This document shows, piece by piece, positions 1-7,696 of a DNA stretch of 64,000 nt; positions within the stretch are counted from its first letter, which is position 1; every line of letters begins with the position of its first letter. The DNA comes from Peribacillus sp. FSL E2-0218 (lineage in GTDB: Bacteria; Bacillota; Bacilli; Bacillales; DSM-1321), in the NCBI RefSeq assembly GCF_037992945.1, contig NZ_CP150304.1:3165501-3229500 (forward strand), read 5' to 3'. The notes below the pieces were generated by a model. That model was not told the DNA's origin, did not search any database, and saw only the letters and a list, made by a program, of their open reading frames with translations. Made by a program: the position numbers and the translations under genes.

Positions 1-252
1 TACCTTTACTTTTTCATCCATTTCTCCGGATTCGATGGCGAGAATCGCCGTCATGATTTTTGTGATGCTTGCTATGCGATTCTTCTCATGAGCATTCACT
101 TCATAAATGACCCTCCCGCTTTCCTCATCCATAAGGATCGCACTATGGGCGCTGACGGCTACATTTGCTTTCGCGCTTTGTACAGGTGCCATGAAAGACA
201 ACAGGAGAATGACGATACATAAACTCGATAACCCTTTATATGGAAAACGCAT
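1..252 (-). CDS. dacB: D-alanyl-D-alanine carboxypeptidase DacB (N-terminal fragment, continues beyond window)
   Basis: Only the first ~84 codons are inside the window; the rest lies before base 1. The product starts MRFPYKG and has a hydrophobic signal peptide ending near SFMAPVQSAKA. The penicillin-binding-protein signature follows, with the active-site SxxK as SITK in the stretch RIASITKIMTAI, preceded by SAILMDEESGRVIYE. This is the S11 family of DD-carboxypeptidases acting outside the membrane on peptidoglycan. DacB (PBP5*) is the spore-cortex member in B. subtilis, where it follows ypuI and precedes spmA-spmB. Here ypuI lies upstream on the same strand but three antioxidant genes separate them. 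The assignment to DacB rather than another S11 enzyme rests mainly on that neighbourhood. Confidence 0.75.
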   Translation of the reverse strand, partial: MRFPYKGLSSLCIVILLLSFMAPVQSAKANVAVSAHSAILMDEESGRVIYEVNAHEKNRIASITKIMTAILAIESGEMDEKVKV

Positions 253-352
253 GAGTGCCCCCTCGTCTCTTTACTTGTTTTTGTACAAGTTTATGCAGGG
301 GGACAAGTGTTATGATTAAAAAGAATTGAAAGTGGCTGTATAACTCCTACAG

Positions 353-398
353 GCATACAAAAAAAACGATAGGAGCCCCCATCGTTTTTTTTGTATGC
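353..398. terminator. Bidirectional terminator hairpin
   Basis: A perfect 18-bp inverted repeat (arms 353-370 and 381-398) with a 10-nt loop AGGAGCCCCC. Each arm carries an eight-base A or T tract, so it can act in both directions. It lies between the AhpF-like gene and dacB, both on the minus strand, and probably ends the reductase transcript. Confidence 0.7.
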
Positions 399-501
399 GT
401 TGGACTGCTTTAGGACATGGCAAGGTCCAAAACTGGCCTAACAAAGAGGACTCGTAGAGCCCTGATCTTTAAAATTCAGGCGAACATTCAAAGAGAATTT
501 C

Positions 502-538
502 AAAAGGGGGACGGAATGTTACATTCCGTCCCCCTTTT
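502..538. repeat. Perfect 18-bp palindrome with one-base centre
   Basis: Arms 502-519 and 521-538 are exact reverse complements around a single T; each carries a GGGGGACGGAATGT core flanked by AAAA/TTTT. It sits just after the AhpF-like gene in the transcription direction and can fold as an intrinsic terminator, but its near-absent loop and extreme symmetry also suit a small palindromic repeat. The rest of 253-584 holds the hairpin at 353-398 and a short hairpin at 553-570 (CGATAG/CTATCG) whose loop repeats the GGAGCCCC motif. No gene was seen in this stretch. Confidence 0.7.
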
Positions 539-584
539 ATCTACGAACTGAAACGATAGGAGCCCCTATCGAATTATTTTTCTA

Positions 585-2231
585 TTATACTAATAATGCA
601 GCGATTTCATCGATTTTCTTGGCACCGAATACGACTTCTTCATCATTGATGATCATAGCCGGAACGCTCATGACTTTATATTTCTTTTTAATTTCCTGGA
701 AATTACTGATATCGACCATTTCCGCTTCAACATTAGGGTTTTCGATTGCAATGCGCTGTGCACCGACCACAACATCCGGACAATAATGACACGCCAATGA
801 AACCATAACCTTAATGTTCGCTTTTTTACTGATTCCTTTAATCGAATTCAATACCGTTGAATCCAAAGCCTGACCAGGACCAGCCAAGTTATAGATGGCC
901 AAGATGAACGAATTCAATTCGTGCCCGCCTGGTACACCGTGGTATTTGACCCCGCTGTATTCACCGCTCGCATTCAGGAGGGAAACGACAGGGAATTTAT
1001 CAGCATTGATTTTTTCCTCAATTTCCTTATTCTCGCCCTTCGAGAACAACTCAAGATGAAGCTTGTCACCTAGTTCGGCAACATCCAGTAAGAAGTCACG
1101 CAATTCCACTGACTTTGGCAAACTTTCATCCACGATGGATACCAATGTAACGTCGCTCTCCATCTTGCCGAAGATTCCCTTCAATTGGCCGCGCAATGCA
1201 TCACTTAATAATGCGCTCTTCCCAGCCGGGACGGCAGCTTGTTCCTTCTTCGCCGGTTTTTCCACCTCAGGCTCATCCTTGATGCCTAAGCGATCTTTTT
1301 CCTCGGCGATATATTTGCCAGCATCCGTTGCCGCAATCGCACCGTCAGATACGGCCGTGATTATCTGGCGCAGGGATTTTGGCCTTAAGTCACCAGCCGC
1401 ATATACCCCATTCACAGTCGTCTTCATATCATCATCCGTAAGAATGTAACCTGCATGGTCCATTTCGATATGACCGCGGAAGATTTCCGTTTTCGGCTCA
1501 TATCCTATGAATACAAATACTCCGAATGTATTATCTTCTTCTTTCGCCATATATTCAAATTCCACTTTGGTCTTATTATTGATGAAGCGGGCACTTTGAA
1601 TCATCCCGTCTCCATATACACCAAGGATTTCCGTATTGAATTTCACTTCAATCTTATCATTTGCCATTACTTTATCCACGATCGACGGGGCACAAGTGAA
1701 GCTTGATTCCCGGGCAATTATGGTAACTTTCGTAGCAAAGCGGGTCAGGAAGATGGCCTCTTCGGCAGCTGCATATCCAGCACCGATAACGAAAACCTCC
1801 AGCCCATCAAAGAATTCACCATCACACGTTGAGCAATAAGCTACGCCGCGTCCTGTAAATTCCTCTTCACCCGGAAATCCAAGTGTTCTCGGTGAAGCAC
1901 CTGTTGCGATGATGATCGCGCGGGCATGGTAGTCTCCGCCAAGGGTTTTAACGACTTTTACCTCCCCGGAGAAATCGACGCCCGTAACGTCGGCTTTTGC
2001 GAATTCCACGCCAAAGTCTTCATTTTGAAGCTTCATTTCTTCCACTAACCTCGGGCCGGAAATATGGCGGATACCAGGATAGTTGGCTATTTCCGATGTA
2101 GTTGCAGCTTGTCCGCCCCCGGTCCCTTTTTCAAGAATGATGGTCTTCAATTTGGCTCTCCCTGCATAAACGCCAGCTGAGAGGCCTGCAGGGCCGCCGC
2201 CAATAATCAATAAATCATATATGTTTTTCAT
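585..2231 (-). CDS. AhpF-like alkyl hydroperoxide reductase subunit with C-terminal double thioredoxin fold (permuted domain order)
   Basis: 548 aa. Residues 1-310 form a thioredoxin-reductase core: FAD motif GGGPAG near residue 12, redox pair CSTCD near 135, a nucleotide-binding GAGYAAAEEA, and the second FAD motif GVYAAGDLR near 290. A Lys/Glu/Pro-rich linker (about 315-335) leads to a C-terminal module of about 200 residues that resembles the N-terminal domain of AhpF: two thioredoxin-like folds, the second with a CHYC redox motif. In classical AhpF this module comes first, so the order is swapped here. Probable role: pass electrons from NAD(P)H to the peroxiredoxin encoded just upstream. 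The start follows AAGGAG; ahpC lies 115 bp away behind its own terminator. It could alternatively reduce another peroxiredoxin. Confidence 0.8.
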   Translation of the reverse strand: MKNIYDLLIIGGGPAGLSAGVYAGRAKLKTIILEKGTGGGQAATTSEIANYPGIRHISGPRLVEEMKLQNEDFGVEFAKADVTGVDFSGEVKVVKTLGGDYHARAIIIATGASPRTLGFPGEEEFTGRGVAYCSTCDGEFFDGLEVFVIGAGYAAAEEAIFLTRFATKVTIIARESSFTCAPSIVDKVMANDKIEVKFNTEILGVYGDGMIQSARFINNKTKVEFEYMAKEEDNTFGVFVFIGYEPKTEIFRGHIEMDHAGYILTDDDMKTTVNGVYAAGDLRPKSLRQIITAVSDGAIAATDAGKYIAEEKDRLGIKDEPEVEKPAKKEQAAVPAGKSALLSDALRGQLKGIFGKMESDVTLVSIVDESLPKSVELRDFLLDVAELGDKLHLELFSKGENKEIEEKINADKFPVVSLLNASGEYSGVKYHGVPGGHELNSFILAIYNLAGPGQALDSTVLNSIKGISKKANIKVMVSLACHYCPDVVVGAQRIAIENPNVEAEMVDISNFQEIKKKYKVMSVPAMIINDEEVVFGAKKIDEIAALLV

Positions 2232-2279
2232 TTTTGTGCTCCTTGCTGTAAATTAATTTCGCGTCCATCCGATTATATT

Positions 2280-2319
2280 GAAAAACAAAAGGCACTTATT
2301 TTAGGTAAGTGCCTTTTGC
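2280..2319 (-). terminator. Terminator after ahpC
   Basis: Read on the minus strand, a 13-bp stem (arms near 2286-2298 and 2306-2318) is followed by a T run. It separates ahpC from the downstream reductase gene, so the latter is expressed by read-through or from its own promoter. Confidence 0.75.
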
Positions 2320-2346
2320 TTTAATGCTGTTTCGTCCCGTTAAAAA

Positions 2347-2910
2347 TTAAAGTTTTCCTACTAGGTCTAAGCTCGGTTCTAATGTATCTTCACCTGGAGT
2401 CCATTTAGCAGGGCACACTTTATCTCCATGTTCAGCTACGAATTGTGCAGCTTGCACTTTTCTGACAAGCTCTTCTGCATTACGGCCGATTCCTAGGTCA
2501 TTGATTTCGTATGCTTTGATTTGTCCTTCTGGGTTGACGATGAAAGTCCCGCGCAGTGCCAGACCGTCTTCTTCAATCAATACACCGAATTGACGGGATA
2601 ATACGTTTGCTGGGTCAGCTAACATTGGGTATTGGATTTTACCGATTGTATCTGTAGCGTCAGCCCATCCTTTATGGCTGAAATGAGTATCTGTGGAAAC
2701 GGAGTATACTTCACAACCGATTTCCTTGAATGTTTCATAGTTATCTTGAAGGTCAGCTAATTCTGTTGGACATACGAATGAGAAGTCAGCTGGGTAGAAA
2801 AAGAATACAGCCCATTTCCCTTTAACATCTTCAAGTGTAACCTCTTTGAATTCTCCTGCATGGTAAGCTTGTACTTTAAAATCTTCAACTTGTTTGTTAA
2901 TCAATGACAT
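2347..2910 (-). CDS. ahpC: Alkyl hydroperoxide reductase subunit C (peroxiredoxin)
   Basis: 187 aa. A typical 2-Cys peroxiredoxin of the AhpC/Prx1 group that reduces hydrogen peroxide, organic peroxides and peroxynitrite in the cytoplasm. The peroxidatic cysteine is in DFSFVCPTEL (near residue 47) and the resolving cysteine in GDKVCPAKW near residue 166. Length is normal for the family. The start was placed at MSLINKQ because GGAGG lies 8 nt upstream; an in-frame ATG five codons earlier lacks this spacing. A PerR-type operator lies about 40 bp upstream, so peroxide induction is expected. The partner reductase is the next gene. Confidence 0.95.
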   Translation of the reverse strand: MSLINKQVEDFKVQAYHAGEFKEVTLEDVKGKWAVFFFYPADFSFVCPTELADLQDNYETFKEIGCEVYSVSTDTHFSHKGWADATDTIGKIQYPMLADPANVLSRQFGVLIEEDGLALRGTFIVNPEGQIKAYEINDLGIGRNAEELVRKVQAAQFVAEHGDKVCPAKWTPGEDTLEPSLDLVGKL

Positions 2911-2949
2911 ATTGAATTCCTCCAATGGCTTTTTTTTATCTGCTCCTAT

Positions 2950-2964
2950 TTATAATAATTATTA
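2950..2964 (-). promoter_or_regulatory. PerR-box-like operator upstream of ahpC
   Basis: TTATAATAATTATTA matches the published Bacillus PerR consensus TTATAATNATTATAA at all but one position. It lies ~40 bp before the ahpC start, and PerR control of ahpC is known in B. subtilis. Between ahpC (2910) and the superoxide dismutase gene (3348) I see only this site and the terminator near 3277-3312. Confidence 0.7.
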
Positions 2965-3276
2965 AATAGAAATTAGTCAATAAATATCCCTTAATAATTT
3001 TCATGTTCACAAATTAGTCACAGTTTATATATTGATATACATTTATTGAGTTTATTTACCCAGCGTACATAAAACTGGCTCATTTTATACATTCTCAATA
3101 CTATCTCAAGGTAATATCGAAACTCAAACTCATTATTTTGAAAGTTGCCACTGCCTCCTTTTCAAACTAATATACTTTCCCAAATGAGAATCAATAGACC
3201 CACCAATCAAATGAACCGGCCAGGTCATTCTTTTATAACCTTCCCATTTTCCCCATAAATGATTCGAAATACCAAA

Positions 3277-3312
3277 GCAAAAAAACCGAACCATCACGGC
3301 CCGGCTCCTTTT
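3277..3312 (-). terminator. Terminator after superoxide dismutase gene
   Basis: On the minus strand a GC-rich hairpin with G-U pairs (CCGGGCC against GGTTCGG) is followed by TTTTTTT. It lies ~35 bp after the stop codon of the superoxide dismutase gene. Confidence 0.6.
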
Positions 3313-3347
3313 TTTGCTGATCGCAGCTTCCTTTCATGCTGTTTCCG

Positions 3348-4223
3348 CTATTGTTTTTTCCAGATAAGCTTCTTCGCCTCGGAGAACCTCACCGCCGTTT
3401 GCGGCCAATTCACCACATCCCACCATTTATCCACATAGCTCGCTCGATCATTTTTATATTGAAGGTAATAGGCATGTTCCCACACATCAAGAACAAGGAT
3501 TGGAATCGTATCCCATTGCGTCAGGACCATATGCAACTCCGATTGTAGAATTTCAAGCCTCCGCGCCCGTGGCGCCCAGACTAAAATTGCCCAGCCAACA
3601 CCTTCAACCTGTTTGGCCGCTTCGCTAAAATGGCTTTTAAAGGCCGCAAAGCTTCCAAAATCCTTCTCTATCCGTTTAAGTAAATCCCCCTTTGGCTCCC
3701 CGCCTCCTCCTGGAATCATTTCTTCCCAAAATAATGTATGGAGATAATGACCCGACCCATGAAAGGCTGCTTCCTTTTCCCAATGCTTCAGCAAGGCATA
3801 ATCTTTCGTTTCCCTCGCTTTTTCCATCATCAGCTCCGCTTTATTCAAACCATCAACATAGGATTGATGGTGCTTATCATGATGCAGCCTCATGATTTCC
3901 CTCGAAATCGTCGGTTCTAACGCATCATAGGGATAAGGCAATGGCGGGAGTGTATGCTGCCCGATAGGGACGGATTGCCTTTCCTTGCTCCTGAATTCCA
4001 AAGCGATTTGTTCAACTTCAGCGTAAACGCGTGACATTTCTTCTTCAATCTCGGCCATATCCTCATAATCCATTTCTTCCTCATCCAAATCCTTGGTCCA
4101 CTGGGAAAGCCGTTCAATATTTGATAGCAATGACGAATCCGTGATATCGATTTTTTCGAGGTATTCCATGATTTCATCAATCCAATCACTTACCTCTTTG
4201 GCATACTCTCTTACTTCAGACAT
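3348..4223 (-). CDS. Fe/Mn-type superoxide dismutase with N-terminal extension (SodF-like)
   Basis: 291 aa, about 90 longer than a plain SodA. Residues 1-105 are a charged, probably coiled-coil extension with many Glu, Asp and Ile/Leu. The SOD domain begins at LPPLPYPYDALEPTIS. The four metal ligands are visible: His in HHDKHHQSYV, His in HYLHTLFW, and Asp and His in LDVWEHAYY. It converts superoxide to peroxide and oxygen. The extended form resembles B. subtilis SodF. The start MSEVREY was chosen for the AAGGAGG eight bases upstream; an in-frame start 25 codons earlier has no such site. Metal preference cannot be decided from sequence. Its place next to ahpC makes a local oxidative-stress group. 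Confidence 0.88.
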   Translation of the reverse strand: MSEVREYAKEVSDWIDEIMEYLEKIDITDSSLLSNIERLSQWTKDLDEEEMDYEDMAEIEEEMSRVYAEVEQIALEFRSKERQSVPIGQHTLPPLPYPYDALEPTISREIMRLHHDKHHQSYVDGLNKAELMMEKARETKDYALLKHWEKEAAFHGSGHYLHTLFWEEMIPGGGGEPKGDLLKRIEKDFGSFAAFKSHFSEAAKQVEGVGWAILVWAPRARRLEILQSELHMVLTQWDTIPILVLDVWEHAYYLQYKNDRASYVDKWWDVVNWPQTAVRFSEAKKLIWKKQ

Positions 4224-4305
4224 CTTTGCGCCTCCTTGTAGCCTTATTGCACATAAATCATCAACGTATTTTATGTTTCGATTAGGCGGAGATTCCATTT
4301 TATGA

Positions 4306-4343
4306 ATAAAAAAAACAACAAGGCCTGTGAGCCTTGCTGTTTT
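4306..4343. terminator. Bidirectional terminator after ypuI
   Basis: The hairpin CAAGGC/GCCTTG, extended by AAAAAACA and TGTTTTTT tracts, lies directly after the ypuI stop codon. Confidence 0.75.
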
Positions 4344-4346
4344 TTA

Positions 4347-4832
4347 TCATGACTGTAACATTTTCGTGCGGTAGTCCGTTTCATAAAACTCCAACTCTTC
4401 ACGCATCGACTGGAAACCGCCCTCTAAGGCCTTCAGGATCGATATGATGCTGTCCGGTACGGTTTTGTGGAATTTGATCGAATTCTTTCCTGTGTAAGCC
4501 GATCTGCTGTCCTCGAACCAGCGATCTGATTTTGGGGAAAAGTATTCTTCGATACATTGATGATAGACTCGATAAAGCGTTTTTTCGGCTGCAGCCTTAT
4601 TGAAGTTTTCATTTTTCAGGACGATTTGGCAGGCTTCCAAGCCCTCTTCACAACTGACAAGCATTCTTCTTAAACTAGAAAGGACCCCTTTATAGTACAT
4701 TTCATCGCCGCTTTTTTCCGCTTGCAGCTTAGAATAGGTCGTCTCATTCATAAATTCCTCTAGCTGAGCCACTGTCACTTCTAAAAAGCTTTTTACATCC
4801 TCAAGCTGAGATTTTACCAATGTATTCCCCAA
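4347..4832 (-). CDS. ypuI: YpuI-like protein (DUF3907)
   Basis: 161 aa, soluble, mostly helical, function unknown. It resembles B. subtilis YpuI in sequence and in position between scpB and dacB. The open frame extends 15 codons upstream, but the better start is the TTG at 4832, where AGGAGGG lies 7 nt away; the product then begins MGNTLVKSQ, matching the family. Visible features are an acidic N-terminal half and conserved stretches around YHQCIEEYF and FEDSRSAY. No catalytic motif was recognised. The gene is immediately downstream of an unrecognised gene (4855-5271) and could be cotranscribed with scpA-scpB. Confidence 0.8.
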   Translation of the reverse strand: MGNTLVKSQLEDVKSFLEVTVAQLEEFMNETTYSKLQAEKSGDEMYYKGVLSSLRRMLVSCEEGLEACQIVLKNENFNKAAAEKTLYRVYHQCIEEYFSPKSDRWFEDSRSAYTGKNSIKFHKTVPDSIISILKALEGGFQSMREELEFYETDYRTKMLQS

Positions 4833-4854
4833 CCGTGAACCCTCCTCAAAATGT

Positions 4855-5271
4855 TTAAGATTGAATATAATAGTCAACAGGTGTTTCTATATCATATGGT
4901 TTAGCTTGGTCAATCGATATAAACACTTTCTCCAATTTTTGAAAATCGATATTTTCGAAGTAACCAGCTAACTCTTTTTCTGAATTTATATACAACCGTT
5001 TTCGGTTCAACAAGCTTTGATCTCTGAGTAAGCAGACTAGTGCGATGAGATCAGCCATGAAAATCTCTCTTTTTGGGGTTTGGAATACAGGATTGGCATG
5101 ATAGGGCGTCCATTGCGTGACCATCTCGTCAAAATAACGTAGATAAAGGACATTCAATGCCTTTTCTTCTCCATCCTTTATGTATTGTATAACGGATCGA
5201 TTAAAAAATTCCTCAGGCGAATTCGACTTTTCCTTTTCAAGCCCAAATCCATTGCATGCAACAATCCTCAC
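4855..5271 (-). CDS. Unrecognised protein between scpB and ypuI
   Basis: 138 aa from a GTG start at 5271, chosen because GGGGGG lies 7 nt upstream; an ATG seven codons earlier has no ribosome binding site. I do not recognise the family. The product looks soluble, with no signal peptide or membrane segment. It contains an aromatic stretch (VLYLRYFDEMVTQWTPYHA), a central hydrophobic helix (MADLIALVCLLRD) and an acidic C-terminal half ending DIETPVDYYIQS. It is 55 bp from the scpB stop and 22 bp before ypuI, so probably cotranscribed. In the B. subtilis order as I remember it, scpB and ypuI are adjacent, which would make this an extra gene. Whether it takes part in condensin or cell-wall functions is unknown. 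Confidence 0.7.
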   Translation of the reverse strand: MRIVACNGFGLEKEKSNSPEEFFNRSVIQYIKDGEEKALNVLYLRYFDEMVTQWTPYHANPVFQTPKREIFMADLIALVCLLRDQSLLNRKRLYINSEKELAGYFENIDFQKLEKVFISIDQAKPYDIETPVDYYIQS

Positions 5272-5326
5272 CTGCAATCCCCCCGCATTCATTTTTTTCT
5301 ATATTATCACAATTTAAGGGAAAATG

Positions 5327-5908
5327 TTATTCGATTGTTTGCTGAAATTTTTCAAAGAATAAATCCGCTTCACCATTTTCAAAGCTTTCATCGGATGGAT
5401 CGGCAAGAGACGGCAGCTCATCAATGGAATTGAGCCCGAAGTAATCCAAAAATTCCTTTGTCGTACCATACAAATAAGCCCTACCCGACCCTTCCGCACG
5501 GCCGACCTCTTTAATCAAGACTTTCGTGACCAGTGTATGGATCGGACGATCCGTTTTCACACCGCGAATTTCATCGATTTCCGCCCTGGTGATCGGCTGT
5601 TTATAGGCAACGATCGCGAGTGTTTCCAAAGCTGCCTGTGATAAGCCTTGGGTGCTTGATGTTTCTACTAGTTTTTTCAAATAATCCGAGTGTTCCTTTT
5701 TTGTCGTCATTTGATAAACACCTGCAATTTCGATTACCTGGATCCCGCGTACGTCCGCTACATATTCTTCCTTCAACCCTTCAACGATGTCCGTTGCTTG
5801 AAATTCCGTTATATCGAGGACAGAAGCAATCTGTTTGACGGAGAGTCCTTCATCTCCAGCAGCAAACAGCAATGCCTCAAGAATCCCTTTCCAATTAATA
5901 ACTTCCAA
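5327..5908 (-). CDS. scpB: Segregation and condensation protein B
   Basis: 193 aa. A winged-helix protein that, with ScpA and SMC, forms the bacterial condensin that compacts and segregates chromosomes. Family signatures include EALLFAAGDEGLSVKQIA at the N-terminus, the helical stretch LSQAALETLAIVAYKQPITRAEIDEIRGV, and GRAYLYGTTKEFLDYFGL in the second winged helix. Length is normal. The start overlaps the end of scpA by 14 bp, indicating translational coupling. The acidic tail (about 170-193) is variable in the family. Confidence 0.96.
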   Translation of the reverse strand: MEVINWKGILEALLFAAGDEGLSVKQIASVLDITEFQATDIVEGLKEEYVADVRGIQVIEIAGVYQMTTKKEHSDYLKKLVETSSTQGLSQAALETLAIVAYKQPITRAEIDEIRGVKTDRPIHTLVTKVLIKEVGRAEGSGRAYLYGTTKEFLDYFGLNSIDELPSLADPSDESFENGEADLFFEKFQQTIE

Positions 5909-6662
5909 CTGTCTCTACACCTTCCTTAGCGCCAATCATGATTTCGGAAAAATTATCTTCCTGTTCAACGATGATTTCATTCAGCTTCATCAGTTCCAGC
6001 ACCGCCATAAAGGTGATGACGATATGTTCTTTAACCGGAACAGGGAACAGTTCGAAAAAGCTCTTCCTCCCTTTGATCGATTGTAGCTCCAACATGATTT
6101 CATCCATCCGCTTTTCTATCGATATCTCTTGTTTTGTCACTTTCGTGTAAAGCGGCTTTTGTATCTTTTGCCGTCGGAGCAGTTTTTGCAGGGCTCCCAG
6201 CATATCATATAGACTTATATTCAATTCCTGTTTATCGCTTTCAGCCTCCTTGGCATACACCGATAAATCACTTGGAGGCTTCGTGAACATCAAGCTGCGT
6301 TCTTCCTCCAGCTCTTTGAACTCTTCTGCGGCATGTTTATACTTTTTATATTCTAATAGTTTCTCCACAAGCTCATCCCGTGGATCTTCTTCAAATAGTT
6401 CCCCATCTTCATCGATCAACTGTTCATCTTCATGCTTTGGCAGCAGCATTTTACTCTTGATGGCAAGCAGTGTTGCAGCCATTACCAAGTATTCGCTGGC
6501 GACATCCAATTCAAGATGCTGCATCGTATGGATGTAACCTAGGTATTGATCTGTAATATCAGCCATCGGAATATCATAGATATCTATTTCCAGGCGATTA
6601 ATCAAGTGCAGGAGTAAATCCATCGGACCTTCGAACGCATCAATTTTTATATTATAACCCAT
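5895..6662 (-). CDS. scpA: Segregation and condensation protein A (kleisin)
   Basis: 255 aa. The kleisin subunit of SMC-ScpAB, bridging the SMC heads. The N-terminus IDAFEGPMDLLLHLI is a hallmark of ScpA, as is YLVMAATLLAIKSKMLLP near residue 75. The middle (90-170) is charged, and the C-terminal part carries the winged-helix region with AVLELMKLNEIIVEQ. Length is usual. It is the first gene of the scpA-scpB pair; upstream (6663-6879) I see no gene, only a short hairpin near 6797-6814. Confidence 0.96.
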   Translation of the reverse strand: MGYNIKIDAFEGPMDLLLHLINRLEIDIYDIPMADITDQYLGYIHTMQHLELDVASEYLVMAATLLAIKSKMLLPKHEDEQLIDEDGELFEEDPRDELVEKLLEYKKYKHAAEEFKELEEERSLMFTKPPSDLSVYAKEAESDKQELNISLYDMLGALQKLLRRQKIQKPLYTKVTKQEISIEKRMDEIMLELQSIKGRKSFFELFPVPVKEHIVITFMAVLELMKLNEIIVEQEDNFSEIMIGAKEGVETVGSY

Positions 6663-6879
6663 TAAATTACCCCATTTAAATCTAATTGGCCTAGATTAGG
6701 CTCTTTTCTTTTACTATTCAAGTATAGTGGATTGCCGGCCTTTATCCAATAATAATAATTTTGGGACTTAGAAAGTTCTTAAACGGATTTGAAACAATTG
6801 GGTCTATGCCCAATCACTTTCTTAAAACCAACATAACCTAGAAATGTAAGAATAGCAGAACACAAAGGAGGTACTCATT

Positions 6880-6972
6880 ATGGGTGCAGGTGGTTTCGGA
6901 AACGGCGGCGGATTCGCGTTTATCGTAGTATTGTTCATTTTGTTAGTTATCGTCGGTGCTTCTTGGTGTTAA
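6880..6972 (+). CDS. YjcZ/SscA-type small hydrophobic sporulation protein
   Basis: 30 aa: a Gly-rich start (MGAGGFGNGGGFAF) followed by one hydrophobic segment (IVVLFILLVIVGASWC). This is the pattern of the YjcZ family of tiny spore-associated membrane proteins in Bacillus. AAAGGAGG lies 7 nt upstream of the ATG. The sequence CATAACCTA at 6832-6840 fits the CATAnnnTA form of a SigK-type -10 element, but I find no convincing -35, so mother-cell control is only a suggestion. Exact role unknown. Confidence 0.8.
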   Translation: MGAGGFGNGGGFAFIVVLFILLVIVGASWC

Positions 6973-7131
6973 TGGAAGGCTGATGAATCAAGCTGATTGC
7001 TTAGCAATCGGCTTTCTTTATTTTCCAAGAAAAAATTCTATGCTACACTTAGACAGATACTTCGAGATTGTTATGCTTTGAAACTGGCATCATGTCCTTA
7101 TGTGATTCATCAAATAAAAGGGGGGCTCCTA

Positions 7132-7668
7132 ATGAATTACGCGGAAGACTACCTTTCTTTCCTGGTCCATTTCCACGGTTCAAGGGATTACTTCGAATGT
7201 CATGAAATTCTCGAGGAATATTGGAAGGAAACCGCCCCAAAGGAGCGTGACTCCCATTGGGTCGGCCTCATCCAAATAGCCGTTGCCCTGTACCATGATC
7301 GAAGGGGAAATAAAAAAGGGGCAGCTCGGACAATGGCAAAAGCGATTGCAAATCTCCATGCTAAAAAGCCTGAGCTCCTCAATTTGGGACTTGATCCCGA
7401 AAAACTGTTGAAGATGCTCGGCGCTATCCATGAACGGATGCTATCCGGAAGCCCATATGAAAGCATCAGCCTTCCGATTGCCGATCTTCGGTTGATCGAG
7501 ATATGCCAGTCCATGTGCGTGAAGGAAGGATACATATGGTGCAGGAAAAGCGACATGGGTAATGCAGCTTTAATCCATAAGCATCTGCTCCGTGATCGAT
7601 CGGATGTCATTTCTGAAAGGGCCCGGCAACTATCCCTGCGACAATCAAAAACGGAGGACCGCCCTTAA
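7132..7668 (+). CDS. ypuF: DUF309 protein, YpuF-like
   Basis: 178 aa. The N-terminus MNYAEDYLSFLVHFHGSRDYFECHEILEEYWKE contains the DUF309 signature (HxxRDYFECHEILEEYW). The family is small, helical and of unknown function; the conserved His and Glu residues could bind a metal. The start at 7132 follows GGGGGG; a 45-codon in-frame upstream extension has no ribosome binding site and low-complexity content, so I left it out. The last ~75 residues extend beyond the DUF309 core. It converges on ribT, as in the ypuF-ribT area of B. subtilis. Confidence 0.82.
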   Translation: MNYAEDYLSFLVHFHGSRDYFECHEILEEYWKETAPKERDSHWVGLIQIAVALYHDRRGNKKGAARTMAKAIANLHAKKPELLNLGLDPEKLLKMLGAIHERMLSGSPYESISLPIADLRLIEICQSMCVKEGYIWCRKSDMGNAALIHKHLLRDRSDVISERARQLSLRQSKTEDRP

Positions 7669-7681
7669 AGGCGGCCCTCCA
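7650..7681. terminator. Hairpin between ypuF and ribT
   Basis: A GC-rich stem, GGAGGaCCGCC against GGCGGcCCTCC, spans the end of ypuF and the short space before ribT. There is no strong T run in either direction, so the terminator call is moderate. Confidence 0.5.
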
Positions 7682-7696
7682 TTCTCACTTTCCCAT

